Shown: positions 27,233-40,855, counted from the stretch's first letter. The stretch is DNA of 64,000 nt from Mycolicibacterium grossiae (GCF_008329645.1 NZ_CP043474.1:744001-808000), one strand, 5' to 3'. Program-made: numbers and translations. The notes: generated by a model from the sequence alone, not told the origin.

Positions 27233-28560
27233 GTGCCCTCCTCGGTCAGTGCGGTGACGGCGGCGCGCAGGCCGCGGGCGACGACGAGGTCGGCGACGTC
27301 GTCGCCGGGGCTGCGGCCCCGTTCGACCCGCTCGACCAGCCGTGCCATGCCCGCGGACAGTTCGGCGGGCGCCCGCTCGGCCGCTGCGGTGACGCAGCGG
27401 ATCGCCGCGGCCTGCAGTCGGGGCTCGGCGAGCCCGTGCTGGGCGGCGCGGTCCCACCACGTGGCGACGGGCGCGGTGGCCTCCGCGGCGATCTCGGCGG
27501 CGGCCGGATCGTCGAGCAGGGTCACGATGGTGAACACCACCTCAGGCCACACGTCGTCGGGGACGCTGTCGAGATATCGGATCTCGAGGAATCCCCGCGG
27601 GCGCACCGGCGGGAACAGGGTGGTGAGGTGGTAGTCGACGTCGGCTTCGGTGGGTCGCCGGCCGCCGAGCAGCGTGCGCCCATCGGCCCAGTCGGCGAAC
27701 GGCACCCAGTCGGTGACCGGCTCCGCCTCTTCTCCGTTGACGAGCATGACCGGCGCCTTGAGCGCGTAACGCGCCCAGTCGTTGACCGGGTCGTCCTCGC
27801 CGCTGGCGAGGATGGGGCCGCAGCGTGCGGCGTCGAGTTGGCTCCACACCCGCTGGCGCGTGCTGCGCCAACCGGTGAACTCCGCGCCGAGCAGCGGCGA
27901 ATTGGCGGTGATCGCGATCAGCGTCGGCCCCAGCGCGTGCGTCAGCCGGACCCGCTCGGCCCAGCCGTCGCGCGGCCCGGCATCGACGTTGACCTGCACC
28001 GAGGCCGTCGACGTCATCATCGCCGCACCGGCCGCCGCCGTGCCGCTGGCGGCGAAGAAGGCCTCCATCGCGCGGTAGCGGGCGCCGGGGTTCACCCGTT
28101 CGGCGGGCCGCAGCGGGTCGGCGCCGAGCAGCACGAGCCCGAGGCCGCGCGCGGCGAAGGCGGCCGAAAGCACGCGCCGGTCGGCCTGCATTGCGCTGAT
28201 GGCGAGCACCGGGCCCGCCAGCGGCGGACCGGAGAGTTCGATGGCGCCGCCGGGCTCGACGGTGATGGCGCTGCCCCCGGGCAGATCGGGCACCGAGGCG
28301 ATGACGTCCTGCAGTTCGTCCCAGCCCGGGCGACGCAGCGGATCGGCGACGTCGAAGCAGTGCGCCTCGATCTCGAGGCCGACGGTGCCGACGGGCCCGT
28401 CGCGCAGGCAGTCCCCGCCGATGTGCAGCGCCGCCGCGTAGACGTCGTCGATCGGCCGTCCGGCCCGGTGGGTGTCCGGGTCGGGCAGCTCGGCCTCGGT
28501 GGTCCTCACGCCGACCACCGCCGCGGGGACGTCCGCCGCGAAGACGTGGACAGGGCACAT
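27229..28560 (-). CDS. egtA: Glutamate-cysteine ligase EgtA
   Basis: A 443-residue GCS2-family ligase making gamma-glutamylcysteine for EgtB. Conserved features are [11 protein letters not shown] near residue 61, the ATP/glutamate region [15 protein letters not shown] near 100, and [13 protein letters not shown]. It is the first gene of egtABCDE. The start is uncertain: ATG 28560 has no clear ribosome site or -10, and GTG 28509 would give 426 residues, close to characterised EgtA. Its presence beside a second GCS2 protein (17275) shows that two distinct ligases of this family lie close together. Confidence 0.92.
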   Translation of the reverse strand: MCPVHVFAADVPAAVVGVRTTEAELPDPDTHRAGRPIDDVYAAALHIGGDCLRDGPVGTVGLEIEAHCFDVADPLRRPGWDELQDVIASVPDLPGGSAITVEPGGAIELSGPPLAGPVLAISAMQADRRVLSAAFAARGLGLVLLGADPLRPAERVNPGARYRAMEAFFAASGTAAAGAAMMTSTASVQVNVDAGPRDGWAERVRLTHALGPTLIAITANSPLLGAEFTGWRSTRQRVWSQLDAARCGPILASGEDDPVNDWARYALKAPVMLVNGEEAEPVTDWVPFADWADGRTLLGGRRPTEADVDYHLTTLFPPVRPRGFLEIRYLDSVPDDVWPEVVFTIVTLLDDPAAAEIAAEATAPVATWWDRAAQHGLAEPRLQAAAIRCVTAAAERAPAELSAGMARLVERVERGRSPGDDVADLVVARGLRAAVTALTEEGT

Positions 28561-28663
28561 CGCTCGACCGCCGCCATGGAGTCCATCGTGAAGGAGGACA
28601 CTGACAAAGGCGTGAGAATTCCCGTCTCCCAGGTTCGCATCGGGGCGCGCGCGGCGCCGGAGG

Positions 28664-29311
28664 TCACTGCCCGAGCGCGTTCTGCATGGCGCCGGCCAGC
28701 ACGTTCACGGCCGGTCCGCCGTTGCCGGACTGGCAGACCTTCGCTTGCAGCAGAACGTTCTCGCGCAACCGGGACTGCACGAAGCACCGTCGGTCGGTCC
28801 CCGCCTCCTGCTTCACCCATGCCGCGTCGGTGGCGGTCGGCGGGCCACCGGTGAACGTCCACGTCTCGGTAGCGAGGTTCTCCAGGTGCATGGCGGTGGT
28901 CTGACCGTCGCAGCCGCGGGTCCGGTCGGTGAGCCGGGCGAAGGCCCGCGTCGCGGCGTCGGTGGTCGCGAAGACGCCGACGGCCTGCTTGACCAGGTGC
29001 GAGTCGTCGTCGGCCGCGCGTTGGGCGACGCTGCCGTTGAAGGACGCGAGGTCGGGGTCGGCGTAGACGTCCGGCAGCCCGACGTCGGCCCAGTCGTTGC
29101 ACGGCGGCGCGTCGACGTAGAAGGCCTGGAACGGCGCGGTGAAGGACGACTCCCAGCCCATCCGCGCCCCCACCACGTTGCCGACCGATCCCTTGCCGAG
29201 CACGGCGTAGTTCACCACGCCGGGATCCGACGGCTTCGCCTGCGCCGGTACCGCCGCTGCCAGGGCCAGCAGCGTCGCCGCGGCCGCCACTGTCGGTGCG
29301 GCGCCACGCAT
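28664..29311 (-). CDS. Secreted PknH_C-type sensor-domain protein
   Basis: A 215-residue exported protein with a signal peptide (hydrophobic core residues 8-20, cleavage after AQA near residue 24). The mature domain resembles the extracellular PknH_C sensor fold, with paired Cys residues (PCNDW, RGCDG, RRCFVQ, KVCQSG) able to form two disulfides. Rv3705c is the recalled counterpart next to egtA. ATG 29311 lies 2 bases after the ohr stop, so the two genes are co-transcribed. Lipoprotein features are absent. The ligand is unknown. Confidence 0.82.
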   Translation of the reverse strand: MRGAAPTVAAAATLLALAAAVPAQAKPSDPGVVNYAVLGKGSVGNVVGARMGWESSFTAPFQAFYVDAPPCNDWADVGLPDVYADPDLASFNGSVAQRAADDDSHLVKQAVGVFATTDAATRAFARLTDRTRGCDGQTTAMHLENLATETWTFTGGPPTATDAAWVKQEAGTDRRCFVQSRLRENVLLQAKVCQSGNGGPAVNVLAGAMQNALGQ

Positions 29312-29313
29312 GG

Positions 29314-29742
29314 TCAGACCTTCGCCGACAGCGTGACGTCGACGTTGCCGCGGGTGGCCTTGGAGTACGGGCACACCTCGTGGGCCTTCTCCATGAGTTC
29401 TTGGGCTGCGCTCGATTCGAGGCCGGGCAGGTAGCCGATCAGATGCGCGGTCAGCCCGAAACCGCCCTCGGAGTCCTTGCCGAAGCCGATCTGGGCGGTG
29501 ATGCCGCTGGCATCGTCGAGGGACACCTTCTCGTTGCGGGCGACGAGGCGCAGCGCGCCGAGGAAGCACGCCGACCAACCGGCCGAGAACAGCAGTTCCG
29601 GGTTGACGCCGTCGCCGCTGCCGCCCATCTCCTTCGGCGGCCGCGTGTCGAGGTCGATCTTGCCGTCGGTGGACTTCACGTGCCCGTCGCGTCCGCCTCC
29701 GGTGGCGGTCGACTCTGCGGTGTAGACGACGTCGATGCTCAT
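29314..29742 (-). CDS. ohr: OsmC/Ohr-family organic hydroperoxide reductase
   Basis: A 142-residue thiol peroxidase of the Ohr class. The two catalytic Cys are visible: SAGWSACFLGAL near residue 60 and HEVCPYSKAT near 125. The N-terminal VYTAESTATGGGRDGHV and NPELLFSAG are characteristic. It reduces organic and fatty acid hydroperoxides using dihydrolipoyl or other thiols. No OhrR-type MarR regulator is adjacent. It is expressed with the downstream sensor-domain protein gene, and its location beside the ergothioneine operon and catalase fits an oxidative-stress neighbourhood. Confidence 0.92.
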   Translation of the reverse strand: MSIDVVYTAESTATGGGRDGHVKSTDGKIDLDTRPPKEMGGSGDGVNPELLFSAGWSACFLGALRLVARNEKVSLDDASGITAQIGFGKDSEGGFGLTAHLIGYLPGLESSAAQELMEKAHEVCPYSKATRGNVDVTLSAKV

Positions 29743-29794
29743 GGGTCGATCATGCCGAGTTCGTCGGTCATGCGAAAGCGCGGCCCCGCGATGG

Positions 29795-30325
29795 TCAGAA
29801 GATGGTCAGCGTGCAGTACGTCCGCGCGGGCGAGGGGTAGGGCCAGGCGTACTGGCCCGCCGCGGTGGGGCACGCCCGCTGATCACGGACGTCGAGGCGC
29901 TGGGTCACCTGGACCAGCAGCCCCTGCTGGTTGCGGTCGGTGCAGTCGGCGCGTTCCACCACGCCGACGGGCAGTTCCATCACGTAGCAGTGGCTGGCGA
30001 CGAGGTTGGGCACCAGGCACAGTCGCGACGTCGTCGGGTCGACGTAGTCCGCGGCGAGGTGCTGGTACTCCTTGCTGGGGCAGGCTCCGGCGTCGTTCGC
30101 CGTGGCGCCGACGGTGTAGCTCGGATCCTGGGCGCACGACACCTCCTCGGCGCGCAACGTGCCGGGATCGCCCGGCGTGGTCGGCGGCAGTGCCACGCAG
30201 TCGCCGACCTCGAAGACGTCCATCGTCGCCCGTTGCACCGGCTCGGGCCGGGCGCCGCAGCCGGCCATCGTCAGGATCACCGCGACGGCAGCCACGACCG
30301 TCGCCCACCGTGCGTGTCGCCTCAT
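29795..30325 (-). CDS. Putative lipoprotein, LppU-like
   Basis: A 176-residue exported protein. The N-terminus is basic then hydrophobic and ends in the lipobox MAGC near residue 24, so it should be lipid-anchored. The mature part has six further Cys (GDCVAL, VSCAQD, GACPSK, RLCLVP, SHCYVM, ADCTDR and others), consistent with several disulfides, and the VGDCVALPP entry typical of LppU/septum-formation-like actinobacterial proteins. ATG 30325 is chosen because it begins the signal peptide; longer frames upstream lack one. The function is unknown. Confidence 0.78.
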   Translation of the reverse strand: MRRHARWATVVAAVAVILTMAGCGARPEPVQRATMDVFEVGDCVALPPTTPGDPGTLRAEEVSCAQDPSYTVGATANDAGACPSKEYQHLAADYVDPTTSRLCLVPNLVASHCYVMELPVGVVERADCTDRNQQGLLVQVTQRLDVRDQRACPTAAGQYAWPYPSPARTYCTLTIF

Positions 30326-30479
30326 GTCGGCGAATCTTCCACGAATGGCGATGCCGCACCACACCAACCACAAAGTTCTCAATGGTCCCACAGAGCACAG
30401 CGAAAGTTACGTAGGTGGGATTCGATCGGCGTGTCGACGGGCCGCCTCGCGCGCCGATCGCGCGAGGCGGCCCAGGACG

Positions 30480-31931
30480 TCAGCCCTCGCCGGAGCGCAC
30501 GCCCTCCTCGACCTTCTTGCCCAGATCGGGGTCGACGTTGCGCCAGTACTCGAAGACGCGGGAGAGGACCGGCTCCTTCACCCCGTCGGAGACGTGCCCG
30601 ATGATGTTGTGCGCCAGGCGGTCCCGCTGCTCGTCGGTCAGCACCTCGCGCACCAGCGTTCCCGCCTGGGTCCAATCGTCGTCCTCCGGACGCAAGGCGT
30701 AGGCCGTGCGCACCATGTCGCCGTCGGACGTCCAGTGCGCCTCGGCGACGCGACGCGGATCGTCGGCCACCGGACCACCCATGGAGTTCGGCGCGTACAC
30801 CGGATCCGGCGCGTTGCGGATCCGCATCGCGCCGTCCTTGGAGTAGGCGTTGACCTCCACCTTGGGTTCGTTGACCGGGATCTGCTTGTAGTTCACGCCG
30901 AGCCGGTGCCGGTGGGCGTCGGCGTAGGAGAAGCCGCGGGCCAGCAGCATCTTGTCCGGGCTCAGCCCGGTGCCGGGCACGATGTTGTTCGGCTCGAACG
31001 CGGCCTGCTCGATCTGGGTGTGGTAGTCGACGACGTTGCGGTTCAGCGTCATCGTCCCGACGTCGATCAGGGGGTAGTCGGCGTGCGGCCACACCTTGGT
31101 GAGGTCGAAGGGGTTGATGCGGTAGGTCTTGGCATCGTCGAACGGCATGATCTGCATCTTCAGCGTCCAGGACGGGAAGTCACCGTTCTCGATCGAGTCG
31201 AAGAGGTCGCGCTGGTGGTAGTCGGCATCCTCGCCCGCGAGCCGGTCGGCATCCTCCTGGGTGAGGAAGTCGATGCCCTGGTCGGTCTTGAAGTGGTACT
31301 TGACCCAGAACATCTCACCGGCGGCGTTGATCCAGCTGTAGGTGTGACTGGAGTAGCCGTTCATGTGGCGCCAGGTCTTCGGTATGCCGCGGTCGCCCAT
31401 CAGCCAGGTGACCTGGTGTGCCGACTCGGGCACCAGCGTCCAGTAGTCCCACTGCATGTTGTGGTCGCGAAGGTTGTTGGCGGCCATGCGCTTCTGGCTG
31501 CGGATGAAGTGCTGGAACTTCATCGGGTCGCGCACGAAGAACACCGGGGTGTTGTTGCCGACCATGTCGAAGTTGCCCTCGGAGGTGTAGAACTTCAGCG
31601 AGAAGCCCCGCGGGTCGCGCCAGGTGTCTGGGCTCCCCCGCTCGCCGGCAACGGTGGAGAACCGCGCCAGCATCTCGGTCTTGGTGCCGGGCTGGAACAC
31701 CGCGGCCTTGGTGTACTGGCTGACGTCGTGGGTCACCTCGAAGGTGCCGAAGGCACCGCCCCCCTTGGCGTGCGGTTGCCGCTCCGGGATGCGCTCGCGG
31801 TTGAAGTTGGCCATCTGCTCGATCAGGTAGTGGTCCTGGAGCAGGATCGGCCCGTCCGGGCCCACCGAGAGCGAATGCTCCAGGCTGGGGACCGGCGCAC
31901 CGCCATCGGTCGTGGCGATCTTCTCGGTCAT
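30480..31931 (-). CDS. katA: Monofunctional haem catalase (small-subunit, clade 3)
   Basis: A 483-residue catalase that dismutates hydrogen peroxide. The catalytic His54 lies in [11 protein letters not shown], the distal Asn in [15 protein letters not shown] near residue 127, and the haem-ligand Tyr in [16 protein letters not shown] near 337. The length and the [18 protein letters not shown] segment fit clade 3 KatA-type enzymes, distinct from the bifunctional KatG of M. tuberculosis. AGGAGA precedes ATG 31931. No FurA, OxyR or CatR gene is adjacent, so regulation is not apparent from the locus. Confidence 0.95.
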   Translation of the reverse strand: MTEKIATTDGGAPVPSLEHSLSVGPDGPILLQDHYLIEQMANFNRERIPERQPHAKGGGAFGTFEVTHDVSQYTKAAVFQPGTKTEMLARFSTVAGERGSPDTWRDPRGFSLKFYTSEGNFDMVGNNTPVFFVRDPMKFQHFIRSQKRMAANNLRDHNMQWDYWTLVPESAHQVTWLMGDRGIPKTWRHMNGYSSHTYSWINAAGEMFWVKYHFKTDQGIDFLTQEDADRLAGEDADYHQRDLFDSIENGDFPSWTLKMQIMPFDDAKTYRINPFDLTKVWPHADYPLIDVGTMTLNRNVVDYHTQIEQAAFEPNNIVPGTGLSPDKMLLARGFSYADAHRHRLGVNYKQIPVNEPKVEVNAYSKDGAMRIRNAPDPVYAPNSMGGPVADDPRRVAEAHWTSDGDMVRTAYALRPEDDDWTQAGTLVREVLTDEQRDRLAHNIIGHVSDGVKEPVLSRVFEYWRNVDPDLGKKVEEGVRSGEG

Positions 31932-32028
31932 GCCATCTCCTCACTGTGGCTCGCGCGGCGCCGGGCTGTGCCGCGCGGACCGTGGAGTACCCCCGAGGGG
32001 CCTCGGCGTACCCCGGCGCGCGAAGCCG

Positions 32029-32556
32029 TCACCGGCCGGGCGTGGGCACGGTGCTCGGCGACGGGTTCGTGCCGTCACCCGGACCGAACGGCGCGCCCGG
32101 ACCGAGCTGACCCCCCGGGCCCTCGGGGAACACGAAACCCGGCCCCGGCCGCAGCATCGGGCCCATCGGGAACATCGGCGGCGGACCCTGCCGGTGCAGC
32201 ATCGCCTCGCCGCCGTCCGGGCGGCCGTCGTGGCCACGGTGACCGCCGCCGGAGTGCGCGCCCAGCATGAACCCCGTGCCGAAGATGATGGCCACGATGA
32301 AGACCACGCCCGCGACGATGCCCACCCAGGCCGCCACCATCGGGACGCGCGAGGGCCGGCGCGGCGGTGCGGGGGCGTAGCCGTAGGGCGGTTGCGGGTA
32401 CGGGCCCTGCGGTGAGTACGGGCCATCCTGCGGCTGCCCCTGCGGCGGCGGCCGGTGCTCGTCGGCCGTGGCGATGGGGCCGGTGGCGGGTTCGGCGGGT
32501 GCGGCACCGGCGTGGGGAGGCGTCGTCTCCGGCTGTGGCGAGGCGGGATCACTCAT
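32029..32556 (-). CDS. Pro-rich single-span membrane protein
   Basis: A 175-residue protein with three parts: a Pro/Gln/Tyr-rich cytoplasmic N-terminus (residues 1-70), one membrane helix (about 73-98, VAAWVGIVAGVVFIVAIIFG) and an extracytoplasmic Gly/Pro/Met-rich tail with His-Gly clusters (GGGHRGHDGRPDGG) that could bind metal. It matches the position of the conserved Pro-rich genes near Rv3705A/Rv3706c. The catalase gene follows 97 bases downstream on the same strand, possibly in one transcript. The function is unknown. Confidence 0.72.
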   Translation of the reverse strand: MSDPASPQPETTPPHAGAAPAEPATGPIATADEHRPPPQGQPQDGPYSPQGPYPQPPYGYAPAPPRRPSRVPMVAAWVGIVAGVVFIVAIIFGTGFMLGAHSGGGHRGHDGRPDGGEAMLHRQGPPPMFPMGPMLRPGPGFVFPEGPGGQLGPGAPFGPGDGTNPSPSTVPTPGR

Positions 32557-32740
32557 GGGCTCGATGGTCGTCGCCGGCGCCTCGAAGGGGTTCGGAAACG
32601 GCCATGAATTCGCTGTGTGAACGCCGCGTGATCACACCGAGATAGTGGTTACCGACAGGTAGTTACTGACGATCTTGATTGTTGGAGCAGCTCAGGACTG
32701 TCGCGGACGTCACATCGGCAAAACATACTCTTTTCCTGAA

Positions 32741-32775
32741 TTAGGCTAGCCGAACCGTCTTCCGGTCTGTAACGT
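32741..32775 (+). promoter_or_regulatory. Imperfect IdeR-like box and -10 before Cys-rich gene
   Basis: TTAGGCTAGCCGAACC at 32741-32756 matches the mycobacterial iron box TTAGGTTAGSCTAACCTAA at 14 of 19 positions over 32741-32759. TAACGT (32770-32775) is a -10 element 8 bases before ATG 32784. The box would overlap the -35 region. The match is partial and could be chance, but the surrounding sequence is AT-richer than its neighbours. Confidence 0.35.
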
Positions 32776-32783
32776 TCTGGACC

Positions 32784-33032
32784 ATGCGACGACGGCCCCC
32801 GCCCCTCCCCGATCCGGTGGAGGACGACGTGCCGGATTTCGACGCCCGGTGCGACTGCGGACACCGGGAGGCCGAGCACTCGATGTTCGGTCCGTGCCAC
32901 GGCTGCGACGGGTGCGCGCCCGACGACGACCCCAACGCCGAGCACACGCACCCCTACGACCGTTGCTCCTGCACCGACTTCCGCCTCGCCGCGGACGTCG
33001 AGGCGTCGACGGACTTCGCACTGACCGGTTAG
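32784..33032 (+). CDS. Small Cys/His-rich, probably metal-binding protein
   Basis: An 82-residue protein with 7 Cys and 5 His arranged as CDCGHREAEH, then CHGCDGC, HTHPY and CSC. The spacing suggests one or two zinc or iron-sulfur knuckles. It is strongly acidic (many Asp and Glu in the first 60 residues). A leaderless start is supported by TAACGT 8 bases upstream of ATG 32784. No signal peptide. No family was recognised. An imperfect IdeR-like box overlaps the promoter. It converges with the DUF4185 gene. Confidence 0.7.
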   Translation: MRRRPPPLPDPVEDDVPDFDARCDCGHREAEHSMFGPCHGCDGCAPDDDPNAEHTHPYDRCSCTDFRLAADVEASTDFALTG

Positions 33033-33124
33033 TCCAGTTTCTCCCCTCACCAGTTAGACGTGACGCGGCCCGGGTAAGGCTGTCCTCAGCGGGGGCGCGG
33101 GAGTGGTTGCGCCAGCCCTCGTCA

Positions 33125-33183
33125 GGTGACCGCCCGGTAGCAACTGCGCGTTGAGACCCGAGCGCCGGGGACGGGCGGTCACC
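33125..33183. terminator. 12-base inverted repeat between convergent genes
   Basis: GGTGACCGCCCG (33125-33136) and CGGGCGGTCACC (33172-33183) are perfectly complementary, with a 35-base loop. The repeat sits between the convergent Cys-rich and DUF4185 genes and could terminate both transcripts. The long loop and lack of a T-tract leave this uncertain. Confidence 0.45.
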
Positions 33184-33190
33184 GCCCCAC

Positions 33191-37329
<4,139 letters not shown>

Positions 37330-37333
<4 letters not shown>

Positions 37334-37782
37334 GAGCAGGCGTCGTGCAGGCGGCTCAGCTTGTCGGCGATGCGGGCGTTGACCGCCTCGAGCTGATACA
37401 CCTCCGGCGGCGTCGGCGCCCCGGGCGCCCGTGACTCCGCCTGCGCCCGCAGCGTCGGCAGCGAGCGGGTGAACTCGTCGGCCAGGATGGCGAGGTCGGT
37501 GCTCAGCGCGGCCAGTTCCGGCGAGGTGACGTTGTGCGCGCGTTCGGCCAGCCCGTCCGCCCACGCCTGGTAGGCCAGGTCGTCGGCGGGTGTCGGCAGG
37601 CCCTCGTTGCCCTCGATGCGGGAGGCGATGTGCTCGTTCTGCTGATCGTTGAACGCCAGGATGTCCCGAACCGGACGGCACTCTTCGCTCGGCCCGCTGA
37701 AGAACGTCCGCGACACCACCACGACGACCAGCGCGGTCACCGCCACGCCGATCGCGATCCACCACCGCCGGTCCAGAGTCAT
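37330..37782 (-). CDS. Membrane-anchored helical hypothetical protein
   Basis: A 150-residue protein with one N-terminal membrane helix (residues 8-25) and an extracytoplasmic, mostly helical domain. Two Cys (EECRPV and the penultimate HDACS) could be disulfide-linked. ATG 37782 lies 8 bases downstream of TAGAGT (complement of 37791-37796), supporting a leaderless transcript. It overlaps the convergent nitroreductase stop. No family was recognised. Confidence 0.72.
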
Positions 37783-37963
37783 CGGCTTCGACTCTATCGA
37801 CCGACGTCGTCGCCGTAGTCGGGCGTCGAGTGCAGTAGTCGATTACGGACTCACGGCGGGGCAGCGACGCCATAATCAGCGTCGAGCGGCGACATCCACG
37901 TCATCGCCTTCGCGGCCGCCGTCGGCGGCCGTGCCTGCCACCCCCGAGGATCGGACCTGGCTG

Positions 37964-39382
37964 ATGACGGCTGAGAGCATCTCGGCGTCCCCCACTGCAT
38001 CGACGAACACGTCGACGACGAACGAACCCCCCGCACTGACCGGACGCGTCGTCCGGCCCGGTGACGACGGGTACCCCGCCGCGCGCGCGGGCTGGAATCG
38101 GCTCTTCGAGCACGAACCGGCGGCGATCGTGTTCGCGCAGCACACCGACGACGTCGTCCGCGCCGTCGCGTGGGCGCGACACCACGACGTCGACGTCCGC
38201 GTGCGGAGCGGTCGGCACTGCCTGCAGGGCTGGTCGAACGTCGACGGCGGCCTCGTCATCGACGTGAGCGAGCTGAAGTCGGTGACCGTGGACGCCGCGT
38301 CCTGCACGGCGACGGTCGGGGCGGGACTCACCCAGCTCGAGGCCGTGACGGCGCTGGGCGCCGCCGGCGTCGTGGCCCCCACCGGCACCGAGGGCACGGT
38401 CGGGCTGGTCGGCGCCACCCTCGGCGGCGGCTTCGGTCTGTTGACCCGCGCCTTCGGCATGGCGTCGGACCACCTGCTGGCGGTCGAGATCGTCGTCGCG
38501 TCCGGCGACGGGGGCGCCCGGGCGATCGTCGTCGACGACCGCGACGGCGCCAACCTGTTGTGGGCACTGCGCGGTGCGGGCAACGGCAACTTCGGCGTCG
38601 TCACCGCGTTGACCTACCGCGTGCATCCGCTGTCGCGGACCGGCTACCTCACGGCGACCTGGCCCGGGCTCGATCGCCTGGCCCCGGTCTTCGAGACGTG
38701 GCAGCGCACCGCCCCGCACGTCGACGACCGGCTGACCAGCCAGCTCGAGATCACCCGCGACCAGATCGCGCTGACCGCCGTCCTCGTCGACGGTGCCGCC
38801 GACGAGGCCCGGCAGCTGCTCGCGCCGCTATTGGAGATCGGCGACCCCGACCTCGTCACGACCGACGACACCTGGGCACGGACCTATGCTGCCTTCCAGA
38901 TCCCGACGGACCACGAGCCGTCGAACTGGAGGTTCGAGTCGCAATTCGTCGAGGAACCGTTCGGCGCGGAGGCGATCGAGGTGATCGGCGCGTTCCTGGC
39001 GACGGCGCCCACCGCGCACTGCAACTACTTCACCAATGCGTTCGGCGGCGCGGTGGCTCGCAGCGCACCGGCCGGCGGATCGGTGTTCGCCCACCGGGAT
39101 GCGCTGTTCTACGCCGAACCCGGGGCCGGCTGGGGCACGCGGGGCGACGGCGTCCCCGCCGCGGACGACCCCCTCACGGACCCGTGCCTGACGTGGATCG
39201 CCGACTTCGCCGACGCCCTGTCGCCCTGGGTCGGCGGCGCCTACGTCAACGTCCCGAACGCGGGCCTCGAGGACTGGCCGACCGCGTACTGGGGCGCCGG
39301 CGTGGACCGGTTGCGTGCCATCAAGGCGATCTACGATCCGTCGGACGTGTTCCGGCACGAGCAGAGCGTGCCGCTCCCATGA
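37964..39382 (+). CDS. FAD-linked oxidase, berberine-bridge-enzyme type
   Basis: A 472-residue flavin oxidase with the PCMH FAD domain: VRSGRHCLQGWSNVDGG near residue 82 carries the His for covalent 8-alpha attachment, and GTVGLVGATLGGGFG follows. The second covalent Cys of many BBE enzymes (in a CPTVGVGG-type motif) is replaced here, so attachment should be single. The C-terminal BBE region reads AYVNVPNAGLEDWPTAYWGA. Family substrates are sugars, alkaloids and secondary alcohols. The stop overlaps the APC permease start (ATGA), so the permease probably imports its substrate. Confidence 0.87.
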   Translation: MTAESISASPTASTNTSTTNEPPALTGRVVRPGDDGYPAARAGWNRLFEHEPAAIVFAQHTDDVVRAVAWARHHDVDVRVRSGRHCLQGWSNVDGGLVIDVSELKSVTVDAASCTATVGAGLTQLEAVTALGAAGVVAPTGTEGTVGLVGATLGGGFGLLTRAFGMASDHLLAVEIVVASGDGGARAIVVDDRDGANLLWALRGAGNGNFGVVTALTYRVHPLSRTGYLTATWPGLDRLAPVFETWQRTAPHVDDRLTSQLEITRDQIALTAVLVDGAADEARQLLAPLLEIGDPDLVTTDDTWARTYAAFQIPTDHEPSNWRFESQFVEEPFGAEAIEVIGAFLATAPTAHCNYFTNAFGGAVARSAPAGGSVFAHRDALFYAEPGAGWGTRGDGVPAADDPLTDPCLTWIADFADALSPWVGGAYVNVPNAGLEDWPTAYWGAGVDRLRAIKAIYDPSDVFRHEQSVPLP

Positions 39383-40821
39383 CGCAGACGGCGCACGGCG
39401 ACGAGACCGCCGACGAGGTCTGCCGGGACTGCGGCTACGAGCCCGAGCTGAAGCGGACGCTCAACGGCTTCCAGATGTTCGCCATCGCGTTCGCGTCGGT
39501 GTCGGTGGTGATGGGCATCTTCTCCACCTACGACGACGTCCTGCGCGACTCCGGGCCCGTCGGCATCTGGCTGTTCCCCGCGATCGGTGTCGGGCAACTC
39601 CTGGTGGCCCTCGTCTACGCCCAGTTCGCCGCGCGGTTGCCGCTCAGCGGTGGCGCGTACGCGTGGGCGTCGCGGCTGGCGAACCCGAAGGTGGGCTGGG
39701 CATTCGGGTGGATGGCGTTCCTCAATGCCGTCACCGCCCCGGTGGCCATCGACAATGCCCTCGCGACGCAGTGCCTCATGCCGCTGCTGGGCATGGCACC
39801 GGACGAGACCACCGGACGGGCGATCACCGTCGGGCTCCTCGTGGTGCAGGCCGGGCTAGCGATCGCGGCGACCCGCATCGTCGGCTGGGTGAACTCGCTG
39901 TCCGTGGGCGTCGAGATCGGCATCCTCGTCGTCCTGGGAGCGGCCTTCGCCGTCGCCGCGTTCCTGCTGAGCCACGACTCGGCGGGCATCCTGTTCACCC
40001 GCGGCGAGGCGGCCGCCGATCCGCACTACTTCGCGCTCGGCGGCGGCCTGATGGCCGCCATGCTGATGGGGCTGAGCACGCTGGTGGGCTTCGAGACCGC
40101 CGCCAACATGGCCGAGGAGGCCGAGAACGCCACGCGCACCGTGCCGCGCGCCATCATCGGCGCGGTGGTGGCGTCGGCGACGCTGGGTCTGGTGTTCCTC
40201 GTCGTGCTGACCGTCGCCATCAAGGACCTGCCGGCGGCCTCGCACAGCGAGTCGCCCGTCGCCGAGGTGATGCGCCAGCAGTTCGGGCCCGCCCTGGAAC
40301 GACCGTTCCTGGCGGCCATCGCCGTCGCGTTCTTCGGTGCGGCGCTGGTGGCGGTGGCCTCGACGTCGCGCTACGTGTACGCCATGGCGCGCGACGGCCG
40401 CTTCCCCGGCCACCGGGTGATGGGGCGGGTCAACCCGCGCACCCAGACGCCCATCCCCGCGACCCTCCTCGTCCTGGTGGTCGGGGCCGCCCTGATGGTC
40501 GTGCTGCCGGGCGCGGCACTCAACCAGCTGATCGCCGCAGGCGCCGTCGTGGGCGTCTCGCTGTACCTGATGACGATCGTGCTCTACCTGGCCGTTCGGC
40601 GTCGGATGATCTCGGGGACAGGGGGTTTCGACCTCGGCCGCTTCGACGTTCCGGTCGCCGTCGCGGCGGCGGTCTGGTTGGTCGCCGCACTCGTGGCCAT
40701 CCTGTCCGCATCCATCACGGTGGCGGCCCTGATCATCGTCGTAGGACAGCTCGTCGCCGGGCTGGCGTACTTCCTCTACATGTGGCGGTTCAACCGCGAG
40801 GTACTCGAGAGCGAGGCGTAG
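39379..40821 (+). CDS. APC-superfamily amino acid/amine permease
   Basis: A 480-residue, 12-helix transporter of the amino acid-polyamine-organocation superfamily. Typical features are LKRTLNGFQMFAIAFASVSV at helix 1 (unwound GIF segment), RLPLSGGAYAWASRLANPKVGW, GFETAANMAEEAENATRTVPRAI and STSRYVYAMARDGRFPG. The start is coupled to the flavin oxidase by a 4-base overlap. It lies directly upstream of the amt nitrogen cluster in the same orientation, separated by 187 bases holding GlnR-like boxes. An amine substrate is plausible but not shown. Confidence 0.88.
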   Translation: MTQTAHGDETADEVCRDCGYEPELKRTLNGFQMFAIAFASVSVVMGIFSTYDDVLRDSGPVGIWLFPAIGVGQLLVALVYAQFAARLPLSGGAYAWASRLANPKVGWAFGWMAFLNAVTAPVAIDNALATQCLMPLLGMAPDETTGRAITVGLLVVQAGLAIAATRIVGWVNSLSVGVEIGILVVLGAAFAVAAFLLSHDSAGILFTRGEAAADPHYFALGGGLMAAMLMGLSTLVGFETAANMAEEAENATRTVPRAIIGAVVASATLGLVFLVVLTVAIKDLPAASHSESPVAEVMRQQFGPALERPFLAAIAVAFFGAALVAVASTSRYVYAMARDGRFPGHRVMGRVNPRTQTPIPATLLVLVVGAALMVVLPGAALNQLIAAGAVVGVSLYLMTIVLYLAVRRRMISGTGGFDLGRFDVPVAVAAAVWLVAALVAILSASITVAALIIVVGQLVAGLAYFLYMWRFNREVLESEA

Positions 40822-40855
40822 TTCGTTCGAGTGCCCTTCGGGCCCGCGTGCTCCC

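Noticed and set aside
28612..28854. Plus-strand ORF starting at GTG 28612 with AAGGAGG upstream
   Set aside because: Runs antisense into the secreted sensor-domain gene, Arg-rich without any recognisable feature; the Shine-Dalgarno match appears fortuitous.
31980..32020. GC-rich repeats between the Pro-rich protein and catalase genes considered as a terminator or peroxide-regulator site
   Set aside because: The arms are imperfect, no T-tract follows and no known Fur/OxyR pattern matches.
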